From positions 1,444,501 through 1,508,500 of the forward strand of contig JAPXFQ010002640.1 in the NCBI GenBank assembly GCA_028564705.1: 64,000 nt of DNA, in the 5' to 3' direction. Both the position numbers and the translations under genes were made by a program. The stretch comes from Apricaphanius iberus. Lineage: Eukaryota > Chordata > Actinopteri > Cyprinodontiformes > Aphaniidae. Below, one piece after another: positions 34,644-47,609 of this stretch (position 1 is the stretch's first letter; every line of letters starts with the position of its first letter). The notes beneath the pieces are model-generated. The model was not told the DNA's origin and made no database searches. It saw nothing but the letters and a program-made list of their open reading frames with translations.

Positions 34644-35255
34644 AAGGCTTGTTTCCACTGAGCAGACTGGCTCAGTGGAGAGCGTTTCCACCACCAGCTG
34701 GACCGGGTGGGCGGGGTTGTTCTGCGCCTCCATGCCAGTGCAGCGCAAATCATTTAGCAGTATTAGCATAAACAAATAAGTCAAGATGGCAGCTCGTACT
34801 TGGTTCTCTGTTTATGTGGCAAGGTTAGCAACAAGGGCTCGGGTTGGATATAATTCCCAGATACCCAGGTGAAAGTCATGCATGCTTACCAGTCAGCCAA
34901 AGGGCAATCCCGGTGGGCAAGTAACCTGGGCACCTGAATTATTGGAAACATGGTGACAGGATCCCACGCTGTGACATTTACTCAAACATTACTGGAGTGT
35001 TTATTAATGGGCTCCATGTAGCAAAGAGAAACATTCTTTGTACAATGAGGTGAGATGAAACAACACAACTGGTGTTGATACTCGTGCTTGGATCTGTGTT
35101 GTGTGACACTAACTGTATCGGACCATTGTCCTATGGATCTACAACTGAAGAGGGATCATTAATGGACCAGTACAGGCCTGCATTAAGGGCTGCTTTTACA
35201 ATGTGAACCGAACTGGACTGAGGTGCACTGTTACGCTCAGGGGAAAACAAGGCTT
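34644..35255. mobile_element. MITE directly after the receptor stop codon
   Basis: Left end AAGGCTTGTTTCCACTGAGC; the right end, reverse-complemented, reads AAGCCTTGTTTTCCCCTGAG. It starts 66 bases after the stop codon. A possible poly(A) signal AATAAA (34640-34645) straddles its left border. A tRNA-derived SINE (34818-34980) sits within it. Confidence 0.6.
34818..34980 (-). mobile_element. tRNA-derived SINE, copy 2
   Basis: It matches the copy at 8533-8697 along its length (TGTGGCAAGG, AGCAACAAGGGC, CCCAGGTGAAAGTCATGCATG, GTCAGCCAAAGGGC, ATGGTGACAGGA). The B box is decayed to GGAATTATATCC. Confidence 0.6.
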
Positions 35256-38200
35256 AAAAGCTGTATATGAAACATCAGCATGATAGCGACTTCTAGTTCA
35301 TCTTGGTTGTAGTTACAACAAGAAAATCCGTTCCAGTTGTTCGGTTGCCTGGTTCACTGCCGATATGCCTTGTGGCCAACCTGAACAGAGTCCAGTGAGG
35401 AATGCATCTTAGAGGAGTTTAACTGACAGCTAACATTAGTAAAGTTAGCAAGTGAGCTAGCTTACCGATCCAGGAGGAAAGTCACAATTTCTGCGTGTGT
35501 TTTATCCTGTGGAGATTTTTTATGTGGGTCCATCTAGTGTAGGCTTCACCTAAAACTACTCTAGTTTCAGTTCTTCTGCGGCCACTCCTCTCCTAAGACA
35601 CATAACGATATCTCCGGGTCTCTAAAGCAGCTGCTTCATTTCCTGAGTCAACCATTCTTCCTAGTACCAGCTGAGCTTTGCCAAACATATAGATGGCATC
35701 TGTTAACCCGCAACCCCTGGCCGCTACTGGCTGGTAGGTGTAAACATAGCGTCATTGTCGTGCCCGATTTAAATGTACATTTTATTATATTTTAATTCAA
35801 ATATAATTTCAGGAAATGTACTTTAATTCCCCTGTAAAAACCCTGTGGATGTATTGTTTTATTTTAATGTGGCTTTTTATGAAAATGTTCTATATACAAC
35901 TTTAAGTGACCCATGTTTGGAGACTTTATTGAGCTAGTAATGTTTAACAGTTGCTGCAGGAGAAAAACACCTTTTTATTTTTATTCAGGCACAAAAATAG
36001 TAAGCTCAGCTTGTGCTTATATGTACAGTTCAACCATGAAGTGAATGACATAACTCCCCAGAGCTTTGAGTACAGGAAATATATCTTATGAGTGAACCTA
36101 AGTACGTCTTCATTAAAAAGGCTTTTTTATATAAAACTGATCCGCCAGCGACGATCAGGATTTCATGTCATGTATTAAAAACCTTTAGAGATGAGCTTTG
36201 AGTAAAATCAACACATCTTTATATTTTTATCTGTATTGACCTTTATTTATTCTGATAACTTTATTTGTGTTTAACCCTCCTAATTATTCTTGCATAAACC
36301 ACTTCCAGGGAATCCATCAGCCTAATCTTAACCCCAGGATACCATTAGGTCTACTGATGTGGTGATATCGATGGACAAAGCCTCAGTGACTTCACCAGTG
36401 AGTTTCTGAAGAGCTGAATTGAAGCCAACTTGGCAGTTCCCACCTGCACAATCCAAGCCGTGTCACGTGCCTCATCACCATGCTTGGAAAATGCATAAAA
36501 AAGGGCAAAGAGGTGGAGCTGAGAGTGGGGATGTGAGGGTGGGGGCAGACGATTGATGCTCTGAGTCGATGTAGTTACGAGCTAGCAGAGCTAACCCGGT
36601 GTGGGTACCGGACAATGGCCGCTGGCTGCTCTGCTTTGTGACCACATACCACGGAGGCCGCCATTGCTCCTCCATTGCTGTAGTACCTCCATTTGGCCGC
36701 TAGGCCCCCATTGAAAAGCATTGGACTTTAGACACGTTAAAAACAACTTTAATGCCTGGTGCCCCATTGTTTTAAACTTTCTATGGCTACATATTCTTCC
36801 TGAGATAACGCTGGGCTCATAAAAAAACTTGGGCACCAGGCTGGTTTTCGTGAGATAATTTTTTGAAGTCTTGCATAATTAATGAGCATGCCGAGCCAAG
36901 TTTAGCATCAGAGCTAAAGACGCGGGAGCAGAATGGGCGTGAATACGACCGCACTACACACCCATACACGCCCCGCGAGGACAGAGTCTACAGTGAAGAT
37001 CCCGCCCCTATGCCCTTTTTAGGAACATGCTTCGTCAGAGCTGGGGAGGAGGAGTCTGTGAATCCGCCATGAATTCCCCCATGAAAGTGTGTCATTCTGG
37101 TAAACGGGGAGAAGTGAGGAGGCGCTGTCTATTCTTTTTTTACAGTCCATGGTACCGGATCTGCATGGGTTGCCAGATTGGCTCGGTGGCCCTGCGATTG
37201 CCAATGTCACATTAAAGATACTCCACTCTGACAAACTACACTGCGCATCATTTTTAAACAAACCAAGCACTACACGGCGAAATTTAAGTGAGACAAAAAT
37301 GTTAAAAATAACTCAGGTGAGTATTATATAATAAAAAAAAACGTGCACATCTTTGGAAAGAGTTTAGCAGGTCAAATTAAAGTGTACTTTGAAGGATTTT
37401 CCCTTATGATGGAAAACTGTTTTGGATTTTTTTAGAAAACCCCTGAAAGGCTCTTAAAACAATTCATACACATAAATGTTGGCATGTACAGTATTTATTT
37501 AACACCCCTGGTTGTTTGTGCCTGTTAAATCCGTCAGTAGACTATACTTCTTTCGTTCATGTTTTGTATACTTGCTATTTATTCAAAAAAGTTATTAAAA
37601 ACACTGAACACAACTTCAGCGGTCTAACTTCAAGGCAGTCATGTCGTGTTATGACAACGTCAAGCCAGTCATTTAACGCCTTGTCATATCCAGTCCCAAG
37701 CCCCCGGGCAGAGCTGAAGCTAACACCGGAGCTAGCTGAAGCTAACAGAGGTTGGCAGGCGTTTTGAACAAAACTGCAGTTGAGCGACTCTGCTTGCCTT
37801 CTGCTTTCTAGGCAGATTCAGTAATTTTGTCAAATAAAATCACAAAGCCTTGATGTTCCATAACGTTCGATAAAACTATGTCAGTTTTAACACAACACAA
37901 CAACTTTTAAGAATCAATATGTAAACAAGAAATGTGATAATTTCAACTCATTTTCAATCAAGCACTTATTTTTAATGAACAGCAGAAATATAATTGTACT
38001 TACCAAAAAGCAGAGACTTCTTGGACGGTCCGTTGCAATCAATACCACAGCAAGCCATCTTTGGATTAACATCCAAACACGAATAAACTTTGCAGACACA
38101 ACTGATGGTCAAGTTCAGAGAAACAAAATAGCCAAGACTGTTAATATGACCCTGAGAGGGGACCAAGCCACTAGCCACCAGAGTTAGCACTGACGGCTTG

Positions 38201-38480
38201 TCAGAGACCTGTCAGTCAAAAGGATATGCCCCTAATTATTCATACTTCTAAAATTAAATTATTAAACCTGACCTATTAAATCTAAAATATTTTGTGGACA
38301 TGGGTGCTAATTTATTTCCATGTGTGACGTTGGCATTTTTAGCATAGTAGTCAATGAGAACTTGCTCCTTTCTGGAGCCAGCCCACAGTGAGCGAGGGGG
38401 AAACTGCAATTATTGTCACTTCCAGGTTGGCATCAAATCTGGACGGCGGTGTTTGCACTGCTCTCTGAATCTAGAGAGGG
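35256..38480. other. Intergenic, repeat-rich, no gene seen
   Basis: Between the convergent genes. Sequence at about 36500-37350, with a GCGGAGGCC-type palindromic patch and GCTAGC words, looks like an old DNA element, but I could not define its ends. No exon or RNA gene is supported. Confidence 0.4.
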
Positions 38481-38640
38481 AAGGCAGGGCAACTTTATTT
38501 GTACCGCTCAATTCAGACAAGGAATTTCAATGTGCTTTACATGATTTGGAGAAATCAATAAAACACAACAATATGGTCACAAAACATATGACATTAAAAC
38601 ATGATATTCCAGCTAATATTAATATGTTATCACTTACTCA
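38480..38640 (-). mobile_element. L2-like LINE 3' tail
   Basis: GGGCAACTTTATTTGTACCG, then TTTCAATGTGCTTTACATGA and a block of AAAACATATGACATTAAAAC. Same family and orientation as the tails at 8905 and 62820. Confidence 0.5.
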
Positions 38641-38849
38641 AGGGAAGCTCCAAACGGATGAGTTATTAGTCTTGATTTGATTTATAATCTGTTATAATCT
38701 GGACTAGTAGAGCACGTAGATATTGAACAGAAGAGAACCAGGCACAGAGCCCTGGAGGGGCCCCAACTCTGTTCTGATGAAAAGTAGCCTATTGAAAAAA
38801 ATAATTTCCTGTTCTTGAGATGCCAGATAGCATTTTTATTTATTACAAA

Positions 38850-39260
38850 ATCTACAATAAAAAATAAATAATTTTAAAGAGAATATCCCCTACTGATAAT
38901 TTCAGTCTGCTCTGTCCCTTCTTGTAGACAGCTTTACTGTTCAGTCTCCAATCTAGTCTGTTGTCCAGGTGAACTCTGTATTTATACTCAAGCAATTTCA
39001 CTTCTTCTCCCATGATACAAACAGCGTTTGACTTAACTCTGTTTTTTTCTGAAATCGACAATCATCTCCTTTTTTTATTTATATTTATGGTAAGAGGATT
39101 GATCCCAAACCATTCCACAAAGAGTCTGTATTCAGTTTCTTGTCCATTTCTGGTACACTCGACAACTACAGAGTCATCTGAGTATTCCTGCAGATGACAG
39201 GTCTCTGACTTATACTGGAAATGAGGTGTACGGAGTTACATTGACTGAAAATGATTAAAA
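38850..39260 (-). mobile_element. Rex1-like LINE reverse-transcriptase fragment
   Basis: - strand pieces read QEYSDDSVVVECTRNGQETE (the catalytic region, with YSDD for YADD) and, after a frameshift, YKYRVHLDNRLDWRLNSKAV and YKKGQSRLKL. This order matches the fingers-to-thumb part of Rex1-type reverse transcriptase. Confidence 0.7.
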
Positions 39261-40038
39261 AAGAGAGCAGGTCCTAAAAAAAACAACTTAACAGTTTAGT
39301 TTTTGTCATTAAGAATGAAAAATATTGGATGGCAGGACCAAATACTACCTCAATGTCAACAATATCTCAAAAGCTGATCGCACCTGGCGTTGTTTGATTA
39401 TCGATAGATTTTGAGTGTAATAAAAAAAATTGCTTCTGAATTACAGGATACTTTCTGAGTTAGTTTTGACCTCCTTAGATCTGTGGTTCACAACCTGAGG
39501 TCCATGATGCCCCCAAGGAGGTCACAAGACATTCCAGGGGTGTGTACAATTTAGCCTGTGCTAGAAGTGGAAGAGCGAGAAAAGCTGTAAAGATATTGAT
39601 CTATCTTAACAATGAGGCTATATCTTTCTGTCTTACGTAAACCTATGCAAAATAAAACCGAAATATGAACAAAAATTAAATTGTGTGTGTTTTGACACAT
39701 TATTTGAAAAGGTTTTCTATGAAGCCTACAGCCTATTTTTTCTTCCAGCCTGATTAAACAGTTGTAAAGCATGTATGTGAGTAGGTGTTCGTTTGGGGGG
39801 ATGGCCTGTCTTGTCTTGGACACACGAATCATATAAAGTTTAGATTTTTGTTCTTTACGTGGTTGAAAATGCTAACAACAAAATCACACAATAATTATGT
39901 TGGGTTTTTTAAATTTTACTGGTTAAAGGAGTGCTTATGGCAGTCAATGAGATTAATAATTTGTGAAAATTTTTATTTTCAGGCCACCACCTGTTATCAG
40001 GAACAATTTTAATAGCCATATATATATATATATATATA

Positions 40039-40472
40039 CACTACCGTTCAAAAGTTTGGGGTCACATTGAAATGTCCTTATTTTTGAAGGAAAAGCACTG
40101 TACTTTTCAATGAAGATTACTTTAAACTAGTCTTAACTTTAAAGAAACACACGCTATACATTGCTAATGTGGTAAATGACTATTCTAGCTGCAAATGTCT
40201 GGTTTTTGGTGCAATATCTACATAGGTGTATAGAGGCCCATTTCCAGCAACTATCACTCCAGTGTTCTAATGGTACAATGTGTTTGCTCATCATCTCGAT
40301 TGGGTTCAGGTGCGGTGACTTTGGAGGCCAGGTTATTTCACACTTTTTTGTAAAAGTACTACATAATTCCATATGTGTCATTTCATAGTTTTGATGCCTT
40401 TAGTGTGAATTTACACTGTCAATAGTAATGAAAATAAAGGAAACTCATTGAATAAGAAGGTGTGTCCAAACT
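40039..40472. mobile_element. Deleted Tc1-type element
   Basis: It begins CACTACCGTTCAAAAGTTTG and ends GAATAAGAAGGTGTGTCCAA, the usual terminal wording of fish Tc1 elements, but only about 430 bases remain and the right terminus is cut short. It sits between TA runs, the Tc1 target. Confidence 0.75.
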
Positions 40473-41235
40473 ATATATATATATATAATTCTCTACTAGT
40501 TTAGCATCTGCCTAGATAAGGCTGAGGTGAAAAGTCTGTCTAATCTACCGCATATTGAACATGAAACCTTGCCATTTGTGTATAGAATAAAAATGACAGT
40601 GACTTTCCAAAATACAAAACTTTATTTACAACGAACATAAAGACAAACATGTAATCACTCAAACTCATAGCCAACACACTAATGATCAAGAGAAAAATAA
40701 TAACTAAAAGTAAAAGAACACAAATTGATAAAAATGCAATAAAAATAGAAACCATGAATTCTTTTATTCTTTTGGAGGGATCTGGATGCTAGACCTTCGA
40801 TCGCACACAGTAGCCAGTCTTCTCCCCGCCCCTCCCTCCTTCTCTGCCGCTTTTGCACGCTTAGACCGCAACAGCTGAATTTCATCCCTAATGTTCAGCC
40901 AGGCTGCTCCAGACCCTCGATCGCAGCCAGCCCTCTCCTCCACCAGCAGCGCACCTCCCTCCCTGCTGTTGTTTTCGAGGTCAGGCAGTACAGCTCATCG
41001 CGTGCCTGTCGGTCAACTATTTTAGAAGTTAAAAGTCAAGTCGAAAATATTTTGTAAAAGATAGTGAAATATCTTCTATGACATGCTTTTTAAGTGCCAA
41101 ATGGTTAAAGTACACCATTACAGCAGCTTTTTGATGTCTTTATGACACTTTTAGACAAGAGTACCAAGCTAAATTCATTAGTTGGTGCATTATATCAAGT
41201 TTTAGACAATGAAGACAATAATTGTACACCTTATG

Positions 41236-41679
41236 CAGGGCCAGCCCAAAGTCTTATGGGCCCTTAAGAAGATTTTGACTCAGAGGGCCTCCCTTTCTGT
41301 TAAGACCCCTACCCACCAATAACAGCATTTCAATCAAGATTTGGTCTAATCTAGGAAAGGAGTCAGAGTTTATTTGGCATTTATTCCTTTAAATGTATTT
41401 AATTTAAATATTTTGCAACATTTTTAAAATAAAAATAGAATATTCATTAAAAAAATAATAAAATGAGTAACAAAGAAACTAGCCTAGTTACTACACAAAC
41501 ATTTAAACAATTGACTTTAAAAAAATCTATATTGAAACGAAACTAAATCAAATGGAGTAATCACATTTTCATCAATTGTAACACCTGTAATCTGTTCAAT
41601 TTCAGCATTTATGGGAGACCCCCGGATGGGTTTGGGGGGCCCTAAGGAATCTTTTTGCTTGTGCCTTTCGCCAGCTCTG
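41236..41679. mobile_element. Non-autonomous hAT-like element
   Basis: Left end CAGGGCCAGCCCAAAG; right end reverse-complemented CAGAGCTGGCGAAAGG. Flanking 8-base copies ACCTTATG and ATATTATG agree at 6 of 8 positions. No coding capacity. Another hAT-like terminus (ending GGAGGCGCCACTG) is at about 41885-41955. Confidence 0.55.
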
Positions 41680-42879
41680 ATATTATGCCAAATATAATTG
41701 AAAAATAAAACAGAAGTGTTGTGAAACTATAAATGTTACTAGCCTATGCACCTGAAATCATTAGTAATATGTAATATAACAAGGTAAACCAAAATATATC
41801 AGTAGGAGTTTCCTTAAATCTTTATGATTAGTATTCTACAGGCCGGTTTACTACAACAGTAGAATAAAATCCTGACTTTTTGGTTTCCCACCCCAAAATT
41901 TTAAGTGGCCCCATCTGGCCACCCCCTATGAAAACTTTCTGGAGGCGCCACTGTTGATCGGCAGTAAACAATCAAATTCCAGTATTTTTATGCATTAAAG
42001 GGGTTCAAACGCAGCTAATAAAATTAGTTTATGTTCTTAATCTTCTTTGAACAAATCTCTATTTTAACACCTCCGATTGTTTATTCAGTGAGTGCGGCCT
42101 AGGCCGAACACGTGGGTTAATCTTTAGCATAGCACCCTCTAATACACTTTGGAGCGGCTCAAATAAATTTCTTAAACATCTAACAAAAAAAAGGAAAGGA
42201 TTGAGGATTGAGTAGCTCAAATTGCAGGATTTAAAACGACTCTTTGTTGGGAAGGTCTTTTAAAAAAATCCTTTGTTAGCCAGCAGGCTAACAGCAGGCT
42301 AACAAAAGATTGCTAATCTGGTGAGGGGGCTAGCAGTGCTGGGAACTCCTGACTTCAGCCGTCGGCTCCCTCTGGCAGGCTATGTAGCAATTAGCTCCAA
42401 CTTTCTTTTAATAAACTGTACCTGTTTGGCAGTTTCCAGCACGCTTATTCTTATCGGCTTTGTGGCGTCGAATGAATGCGGCTTCTGGCTGGTTCAGACC
42501 CCTACCGTATGCGACTTTTAGCTCCCATCTCTCAGCACTCTGGAACTCATAGAACCTTTCGTCGGGCTTTGAGAGTAAAACAATGTTTTTAATCAATGTT
42601 TAGGATTCACCTGTTGCCGGCAGTCTTTGAGCTCCCTGGAGCGAGTCCTTCCAGAACCCGGTGCCTTCCTTTGCCCGGAAAGAAAGGTTGTTTATTAGTG
42701 TCTCCCCGTACCGAGCCCGGCCAAGGCTGCTTTGACGAAGGCCGAACTTCCGGTCGAGGAGCTACTTATATAGACTCTGCCCCCACCCCTTCCTGTGGTA
42801 GTGGGGTTTCTTCTGTGGAACTAGAGTGCAGATTAGCGCCAGCCGATGGCTGTGTGTGACCCAACAATTATCAACAGAA

Positions 42880-44770
42880 ATCCAATTTATCAACCCATGG
42901 AGATCCGGATTTGAAGTCACACTCCAAATTAAATTGGGAAAACACACTACAGGCTACAGGCCAACGTTGATTTAATGTCCTTAAGAGAAGTCAAACTGGG
43001 GCTCAGTAGTATGCCTGGCCTCCATGTGCCTGTAAAACCGCCCTACAATGCCTAGACACGCTCCTGTTAAGGTGGTGGATGGTTTCCTCCCAGATCTGGA
43101 TTAAAGCATTGGCCAATTCCTGGATGGTCAGTGGTTCAACATAGTTTAGGTGGATTGAGCGAGACACATGCCACAGATGTGCTCAATTGGATTCAGGACT
43201 GAGGAACAGGCGGACCAGTCCATAGCATCAATGCCTTCATCTTGCAGGAATTGCTGAAACACTGCAGGAACATGAGGTCTAGTACTGTCTTGCATTAGGA
43301 GGAACCCAGGGCCAATTGCACCAGCATATGGTCTCAAAATGGATCTAGGGTGGTTGTGGCTCAGTGGTAAAGTTCTCAGCCTGCAAACCAGAAATTGTTG
43401 GTTCGATTCCTTCTTCTGCATGCTACATTCTTGTGTGTCCTTGGGCAAGACACTTCACATTTTTGCGCCGAAGGCGCGATATGGCAGCCTCACTTCTCTC
43501 AGTCTTCCCCAGGGCAGCTGCGACTACTAATGTAGCCTGCGTTCACCAGTGTGTGAATGTGAGAGTGGAGGAATAATGGAATTGTAAAGCGTCTTTGAGG
43601 GTCTCGAAAAGAGCTATAGAAATGCATTCCATTATTATTATTATTATTATAAGAATCTCATGTCAGTACCTAATGGCATTCAGGCAACCTCTGGCGAGCA
43701 TTTTGAAGGGCTGGGCAGCCCCCCAAAGAAATGCCACCCGACACCATTAGTGAACCACTACCTAACTGGTCATGCTGGAAGGATGTTGCAGGCAGCCGAT
43801 CATTCTCCATGACGTCTCCAGTCTCTGTCACGTCCATCACATGTGATCAGTGTGAACCTGCTGTCATCTGTGAAGAGCACAGGGCGTCAGTGGCAAATTT
43901 GCCAACTTTAATGTTCTCTGGCATATGCCAAAAGTCCTGCACGATGTTTGGCTGTAAGCACAACCCCTACCGGCCCTAACACCACCGTCATGGAGTCTGT
44001 TTCAGTTTGAGCAGACATGCACATTTGTGGCATTCTGGCATATAAGTTATTTTGCAGGGGTTTGGTGTTGGTGCTTAAAAATCCACAAAAATCAAGCCTC
44101 CCAGTCACTTTTTTTGAACCTCAATATGATTCACTGGACGATTAAAATTAAAATCTTCATGTCGGTTCCTCAGGATGTGGACAGGTATGGTTTAACTCAT
44201 CTTCACTCATTGTGTATCTTCTGGCTGATCAGTAACTGGCAAATCTACATGAAATTCATGGAGGGGATGAGTGAACAGACTGCTTTGTTTTTCTTCATTA
44301 ACCACAGTACTTCAATTTGAGCACAACATGCCAATATTACATAGTGTGCGTTTAACTGCATGTAGCCTGGGCCTTTCTTGAGAAGCATTTGTGGGCAATA
44401 TTTTGACCACTAGACTGGCATTGCTCCTCCTGTTCCTCCTTGCACAAAGGTGGAGGTAGCAGTCCTGCACCTGGGTTGTTGACCTCTTATGGCCTCCTCA
44501 TCTCTAAAATACTGTCCTCTCTCCTGGTAACGCCTTTATGCTCTTGACACTATGCTGACAAAGAAAACCTTCTATCCAGAGCACATATCGATGTGGCATC
44601 CTGGGTGGAGCCCCTTAGACTCCGTCCCGTGCTACCACTAAAGTGAAAGCACCGCCGGCATTCAAAAGTGACCAAAACATCAGCCAGAAAGCATGGACAG
44701 TCTGAATTCACAAAAGTGTGATTGACTTGGGAGTTACATTGTGTTGTTTAGGTGTTCCTTTTATTAACAA
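42880..44770 (-). mobile_element. Tc1-type transposon carrying a SINE
   Basis: The - strand translation gives GAIGPGFLLMQDSTRPHVPA and QFLQDEGIDAMDW then VLNPIEHI (43146-43330), the D-D-E core of a Tc1-type transposase; further pieces lie at 43670-44040. The end near 44700-44770 (CTGAATTCACAAAAGTGTGA, then TACATTGTGTTGTTTAGGTG) is typical of this family. Stops and frameshifts disable it. Confidence 0.8.
43341..43650 (+). mobile_element. tRNA-derived SINE of the V-SINE kind, inside the Tc1 element
   Basis: It starts GGGTGGTTGTGGCTCAGTGG (A box), then GTTGGTTCGATTCC (B box), CCTTGGGCAAGACACTTCAC (conserved central part) and a tail GTAAAGCGTCTTTGAGGGTC ending in ATT repeats. It cuts the Tc1 transposase sequence, so it arrived later. 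Confidence 0.75.
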
Positions 44771-47450
44771 TGGAGTTAACATTTTCTCCAATCTGGTAGC
44801 AGAAAACTTTAGTTTCCCATTTGCTATTATTAGAACCAAAGAAAAAGCAAACTAAAAGATCTGAGTGGAGAGTCTTTATTTAGAGCTTTTGCAATCAAAG
44901 AAGATATTTCAGGTTAGAACTAAAGAGTTATATGTACATACATCATGTTTCTTAAACAACCGTTACGTCATATCCTGATTCCCCAACATAACCAGCAGAT
45001 GAGCCTGAAATGACTTATTTTTGATTATTGAAGCTCATCACTTCAGAAAGCAGTGTTTGAAAAGTGTTAATAGGGCTGCAAAGAAAAAATCAGGATCTGT
45101 TGCCGTTTTGCAACCATATTCAAACAAGCACTTGGAATTACAGCTACACATCTAATCAGAGGATAAAAAGATAAAAACATCCCATAAATGTTTTCGTGGT
45201 CTGTTCCGACTGCCCACAATACTTTAATAGAACATCTTATTAGTTTTATTTGTAAAACATCCAAATGAGTCAATATTTTCATTTGTTTACTGTACAATCG
45301 TAGTCTAGGCACTTTTTGACCCCTCTGTGCTTCCGTACTGTTAGTTGACCTGTGAGATTTCCCGCAGGGCGACATTTTGCATCAAACACCATCGGCCCAT
45401 AAACCTTCTGCGCACTGTCGTCGCGTAACGCCTTTAAGCTTCTTTCAATATAATAAAAACTGAAAAAATATTTGTAGTCACAATAGAATAATAATGAATG
45501 TTGCTATGGCTACCAAGAAATTGATGTAATGATACCTATGTGAATGAGGCCTAGATCTAGACAAACGTTAGAAAGACGTGTGAGAGCAATTTTAAAGCAG
45601 CAACAAACTGCCTCTACCGTCTCATTACCAGTATTGAGCGTCTGTAGATCTTGTAGGACAACCCAGTTCCTGGTCAGCGCATAAAGATGAATAAAAAGGA
45701 CACTTCACAAACCACAGAGAAAATATTCCTTCAACTTTCAACCAAAAAAAGAAATTATTTTGGAATCCATAGAAACAAGTTGTCTTTACTATAACAAACT
45801 GATGAACCCTAACAAGGACCTTTCTATCTACATGTGGAGAAAGAGGGAAGTCTGGCGTCCAGCTTCCATCCTTACACCAACAGGAAGTTGGTTCTCTAAA
45901 CTTGCTAACTTGCTAAACCAGTGCTTCTCTAAACTTAAAGGAAGTGTCACAGCTACACCAACTTCTAATGCTTGTTTGTTTATTTTTTATTACAGTTATC
46001 GTAAAAATTGCCCGCTTTAAAATAGGGAAGATTTACTGCATACATTTTTTTAAAAATACTTTCAGATTTATTTTTTTTGCTGTCTCAAAGTTTTGGATCA
46101 AGGTATCTGCCTTTTAACTTGTAAATTATTAATAAATTATATATAAAAAATGAGGATAAACTCTCCTTATGGAGTTAATATCGATATTTTCTTTAGTGCC
46201 TGTGAAATGTAACTTAATGTTTCCCGACAGACAAATCTGATATAGCAATAGCTCTGGTGAATCTACTCACTATTGAATATGATTAAAAACATTTATTAAA
46301 AAGGACAAACACTAATTTCGGAAGCAATACTATCAAGGAATAAAACGAAAAATATTTAGTTTTTTTGTGTTGACCAAACTGATCCAGTTTTTTTAATTCT
46401 CATATGTTCCATTTTCTTAACTGGGCTGATTCATTTTTTTGGCTGTTCCTCGGCATTAAAACCATCTCTTCCCCTCCCCCTGACATCTTAATAAACAAGA
46501 CGCTAGTTCGGATAGTTTTTATTACTTATTAAGCAGATTGTTTGAGGAGTAAGCCTGGGCTGGTCACTTGTATTAAGGTACAAAAATGGCTTTAAAATAT
46601 TACTGCTCATAGTTTCCATCATCCTATTTCAAGTCCTTTCACTGAGATGTCACAACCAGCTGGAGCCAACAGTGTTTTTTTAGTTGTTTGAAGCATAAAG
46701 AGATGTTCCTGTACACTGCCAGTCAGCTGGCTGAAAGGAGTTTTGCATAATACTTTAGAAAAAAAGACAAATTTGCCTCATAAGGAATATTTCTGGCCAA
46801 GAAAACCAACCAAAAACTATATAAGCTCTACCTATTACTTTTAGCAGCTTAACACTTTTCAAAGCCAATGGTGACAAGCTGTTTTATGAAGAAAAAAAAA
46901 AAAAGCATTAGACCATGTTTCATATTTTCATGATAAACAGTATTTCTACTCAGTTACCTCATAACTGTCCATGCCTAACGAGGACTTCATTTAGAGGAAA
47001 GAGAATATGACACATGGCAAAACCGAGAGGCAGCAGTGAGGTGTACAGTTAAAAATAAAGCCACATTTAAAATCCATAGTCTTACAAAAACAGACAAAAA
47101 AGAAGTCTTGTGTTTGTGTTTTTTTTTTTTTTTCCTGCCCAGGAAGCTCTTCCGCTGGCTCAGTTATTATACGGTAGATCTCAGCAGCTTTGTTCTGGGA
47201 GGACACGCCAGACATTACGTCATCCATCTTAGCCGCTTTGAAACAAGCGCTGCTGTTAGGATGACCCAAATGGCGTGAGCCTCATCTCTCCGACGGCGAC
47301 AGTGACGCCTATCCTTCCGGCAGGAAAACGAGCTCAGCATCAGAATCCTTGGGGTTGTTCCAGGAGTTCACAATGCGAAACGGAAGAAACTCATTGATGA
47401 GGTGACGGGTGTGAAATGGACGAGGGAGGGAGACGCGAGCGGGTTGTGTC
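44771..47450 (-). other. Probable srek1 3' UTR and intergenic sequence
   Basis: No exon of another gene is visible. Reading leftward from the srek1 stop, the first candidate poly(A) signals on the - strand (AATAAA; TTTATT on +) are weak or in AT-rich runs; one at 44875-44880 would give a 3' UTR of about 2.6 kb. The end cannot be fixed from sequence alone. An open frame at 47312-47476 is listed among the findings. Confidence 0.35.
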
Positions 47451-47609
47451 TCACTTTCTTGCGTTCCTGCCCAGGATCACGTCCTCCTCGCCGTGAGTCT
47501 TGTAGCTGCCGTTGTGCTGGGCGCACGGTGACGATGTCATGTCTTCGCTTGGAGTGCCCGAGCCTTCCCGGTCACTCTCGTACTCTTTTTTTCCTTCCCT
47601 TTTATAGTC
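47451..47609 (-). CDS. srek1: srek1 last coding exon
   Basis: DYKREGKKEYESDREGSGTP, then SEDMTSSPCAQHNG and a terminal GRNARK before TGA (47453-47451). The acceptor is TTATTCAACAG, phase 0. The AQHNG stretch aligns with the C-terminal IQHNG of mammalian SREK1. Confidence 0.82.
   Translation of the reverse strand, partial: DYKREGKKEYESDREGSGTPSEDMTSSPCAQHNGSYKTHGEEDVILGRNARK

Noticed and set aside
43341..43420. A tRNA gene inside the Tc1 element
   Set aside because: The tRNA-like head continues into the conserved V-SINE central part and an ATT-repeat tail.
46991..47269. 92-residue - strand frame near the srek1 3' end
   Set aside because: It contains a poly-K stretch from an A-run and has no acceptor or domain. 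It is most likely 3' UTR.
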